Below the pieces are notes generated by a model. The model worked only from the letters and a program-made list of their open reading frames with translations, made no database searches and had not been told where the DNA came from. A stretch of 6,071 bases of DNA from Oscillospiraceae bacterium (GTDB taxonomy: Bacteria; Bacillota; Clostridia; Oscillospirales; Ruminococcaceae), in contig JAUNBN010000085.1 in assembly GCA_030527085.1 (NCBI GenBank), forward strand, positions 1 to 6,071. Direction: 5' to 3'. Below, in pieces: positions 5,075 through 6,071 of this stretch; positions within the stretch are counted from its first letter, which is position 1, and every line of letters starts with the position of its first letter. Both the position numbers and the translations under genes were made by a program.

Positions 5075-5796
5075 TATTGGGCCCTCCCTTCCAGCATGGG
5101 GCAGCAGCTCAGCGTGTCCGCCATAATCTGCGGCAGCACCTTTTCGGTCGCCCCCCTGTTCGTTATCTGTCCGCCCGAAATAACTACTATCTCGTCAGCG
5201 AGGCGAATCAGCCTCTCCTGATGTGAGATTATTATCATAGAGCTCTCGCGGCGGTCGTGTATCTTTGAAAAAGCCTCGGCGAGCCTCGCGAAGCTCCAGA
5301 GGTCTATTCCGGCCTCGGGCTCGTCGAAAATCAAAAGCTCGGTCTTGCGGGCGAGTATGCTCGCTATCTCTATGCGCTTGAGCTCGCCGCCCGAGAGCGA
5401 GGCGTCCACCTCGCGGTCGATATAGTCGTTGGCGCAGAGCCCGACTTCGGTAAGGTAGGCGCAGGCCTCGGACTTTCTCAAGGACTTCTTGCCCGAGGCT
5501 ATTTCGAGCAGGTCGCGAACCTTAAGCCCCTTGAAGCGCGGCGGCTGCTGAAAGCCGTAGCTTATGCCGAGCTTGGCGCGCTCGGTCACGCTCTTGGAGC
5601 TTATGTCCTCCCCCTGCCAGATAATGCTGCCCGAGCTGGGCTCGACCAGGCCCATTATGACCTTGGCCAGCGTGGTCTTGCCGCCGCCGTTGGGCCCGGT
5701 AAAGACCGTGAGCTGCCCGTCGGGCAGCTTCAGGGAAACGTCCTTTAAAATCTCCGCTCCCTCGACCTTGTAGCTGATATTCTTAAGTTCCAGCAT
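5074..5796 (-). CDS. sufC: SufC, Fe-S assembly ABC-type ATPase
   Basis: A 240-residue cytoplasmic ATPase that drives conformational change of the SufB/D scaffold; it is not a transporter and has no membrane partner here. Motifs in order: Walker A GPNGGGKTT (34-42), Q-loop GFQQPP (81-86), signature LSGGE (134-138), Walker B LLIFDEP (154-160) with the D-loop region EAGIDLWSF (161-169), and switch histidine H192 in IIISHQE. Length is close to the family norm of about 245-250. I place the start at the ATG at 5796-5794, because AGGGG lies 8-9 bases before it and alignment with SufC relatives begins at MLELKNI. A TTG seven codons earlier (5817) has no ribosome site. The stop overlaps the start of the scaffold gene by one base, so translation is coupled. 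The leader from the promoter at 5859-5887 is about 56 bases. Confidence 0.93.
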   Translation of the reverse strand: MLELKNISYKVEGAEILKDVSLKLPDGQLTVFTGPNGGGKTTLAKVIMGLVEPSSGSIIWQGEDISSKSVTERAKLGISYGFQQPPRFKGLKVRDLLEIASGKKSLRKSEACAYLTEVGLCANDYIDREVDASLSGGELKRIEIASILARKTELLIFDEPEAGIDLWSFARLAEAFSKIHDRRESSMIIISHQERLIRLADEIVVISGGQITNRGATEKVLPQIMADTLSCCPMLEGRAQ

Positions 5797-5835
5797 ATTA
5801 TTATCCCCTGAACTCAAATTTTGTTAGCGAATTAA

Positions 5836-5858
5836 AACTATACCGATTTGGTATAGTT
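5836..5858. promoter_or_regulatory. 23-bp palindromic operator on the suf transcription start
   Basis: AACTATACC (5836-5844) and GGTATAGTT (5850-5858) are perfect 9-base inverted arms around GATTT. The site begins one base after the -10 box and covers the predicted start point (about 5852), so a bound protein would block initiation. Fe-S operons of clostridia are often controlled by Rrf2-family (IscR-like) repressors, which bind palindromes of this size; assigning this site to one is inference, as no regulator gene is present in the window. Confidence 0.7.
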
Positions 5859-5887
5859 ATTGTAGCACCGCTTGCCCCGCTTTGCAA
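5859..5887 (-). promoter_or_regulatory. Main sigma-A promoter of the suf operon
   Basis: On the minus strand TTGCAA (5887-5882) and TACAAT (5864-5859) are separated by exactly 17 bases, and TG stands in the extended -10 position (TGCTACAAT). It is the best two-box promoter in the window and lies directly before the palindromic operator. Confidence 0.8.
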
Positions 5888-5900
5888 TAGCCAGAGTGAT

Positions 5901-5911
5901 TTTGTTACAAA
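5901..5911. promoter_or_regulatory. Small perfect palindrome upstream of the suf promoter
   Basis: TTTGTTACAAA is a perfect 5+1+5 palindrome whose edge lies 14 bases upstream of the suf -35 box, a position open to an activator or a second repressor dimer. It is short and AT-rich and may be chance. Confidence 0.2.
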
Positions 5912-5951
5912 GGCTGCGGCGCGGCGCGGGAAGCGCAAAAAAGTCTCTACG

Positions 5952-5980
5952 ATTATATCACGAAGGCAGAGCTCTTTCCA
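5952..5980 (-). promoter_or_regulatory. Second, distal promoter toward suf
   Basis: On the minus strand a perfect TATAAT (5957-5952) is preceded by TGA, giving an extended -10, and TGGAAA (5980-5975; four of six matches to TTGACA) stands 17 bases upstream. Transcription would start near 5945 and run through the main promoter and operator, giving a leader of about 150 bases before sufC. Confidence 0.5.
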
Positions 5981-6005
5981 CACCTCTAAACAGGCGGAGA
6001 GTGTC

Positions 6006-6071
6006 CCACTGCGTGGTTTTTTTACTGTCTTTCCCCCGCCGTAGGCGGGGGAAAGACAGCGTATTACACGC
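6006..6071. repeat. Palindromic repeat element copy 3, with perfect 16-bp hairpin
   Basis: CTGTCTTTCCCCCGCC (6025-6040) pairs perfectly with the arm at 6044-6059 around the loop GTA. Before it stands CCACTGCGTGG (6006-6016), a small palindrome, and a run of seven T. After it comes CGTATTACACGC, which resembles the bases entering copy 1 at 3235-3245. Neither strand has a U-tract after the long stem, so it is not a normal terminator. The small palindrome plus T7 might act as a weak plus-strand terminator, but the stem is only four pairs. The element may continue past the window edge. Confidence 0.6.

Noticed and set aside
4448..5221. Long plus-strand open frame of 257 codons opposite the suf genes
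   Set aside because: It is antisense to the well-supported SufB/D and SufC proteins; long antisense frames are common in GC-rich genes. The protein resembles nothing and there is no ribosome site.
5794..5817. TTG start for SufC giving seven extra residues
   Set aside because: No ribosome site stands before the TTG, while the ATG at 5796 has AGGGG at good spacing and matches the usual SufC N-terminus.
5801..5983. Minus-strand open frame of about 60 codons overlapping the suf promoter region
   Set aside because: It runs through both promoters and the operator, overlaps the start of sufC, has no ribosome site and lacks the codon pattern of the real genes.

Overview
The window reads as a GC-rich, Gram-positive-like anaerobe, most likely a Clostridia-class Bacillota (an Oscillospirales-type gut lineage is my guess). 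The reasons are a FemA/B/X-family cell-wall aminoacyltransferase, a compact two-gene SufC + SufB/D iron-sulfur operon of the kind common in clostridia, strong AGGAG-type ribosome sites, and sigma-A promoters with extended -10 elements. No rRNA, tRNA, CRISPR array, transposase or phage gene is visible. This taxonomic call is inference.

Layout. 1-442 (minus): the first 147 codons of a protein I do not recognise; it runs off the left edge. 443-1026: about 580 bases without a gene. They hold a degenerate copy of a palindromic element, a purine/pyrimidine tract repeat, a 13-bp inverted repeat followed by a weak terminator-like structure, then an extended -10 promoter and a structured leader. 1027-3193 (plus): a two-gene operon of a FemX-like aminoacyltransferase and a CPBP-family membrane protease, overlapping by 8 bases. 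3194-3346: three hairpins. 3347-3952 (plus): a GNAT acetyltransferase of the phosphinothricin acetyltransferase/MnaT type, whose stop codon lies in the loop of a 15-bp inverted repeat. 3953-4114: a convergent intergenic gap with a 20-bp hairpin. 5796-4115 (minus): sufC then a SufB/SufD-family scaffold, joined by a one-base stop/start overlap. 5797-6071: the suf control region, with a good promoter, a 23-bp palindromic operator lying on the expected transcription start, a second upstream promoter, and another long hairpin at the right edge.

How the genes work together. The plus-strand pair is a cell-envelope unit: the FemX-like enzyme would add amino acids to the peptidoglycan stem peptide, and the CPBP protein is an intramembrane protease often tied to envelope processing or bacteriocin self-immunity. 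The minus-strand pair looks like the minimal SUF-type (SMS) Fe-S assembly machine: an ATPase plus one scaffold protein. The operator over its start site suggests repression by a regulator of the Rrf2/IscR kind, which is not encoded in this window.

The most unusual feature is a set of three intergenic hairpins (3243-3281, 4019-4061, 6025-6059). They share a nearly constant inner core, CCCCCGCC-NNN-GGCGGGGG, but have different, internally complementary outer stems. This looks like a dispersed palindromic repeat family rather than ordinary terminators, since none has a proper U-tract on the plus strand.
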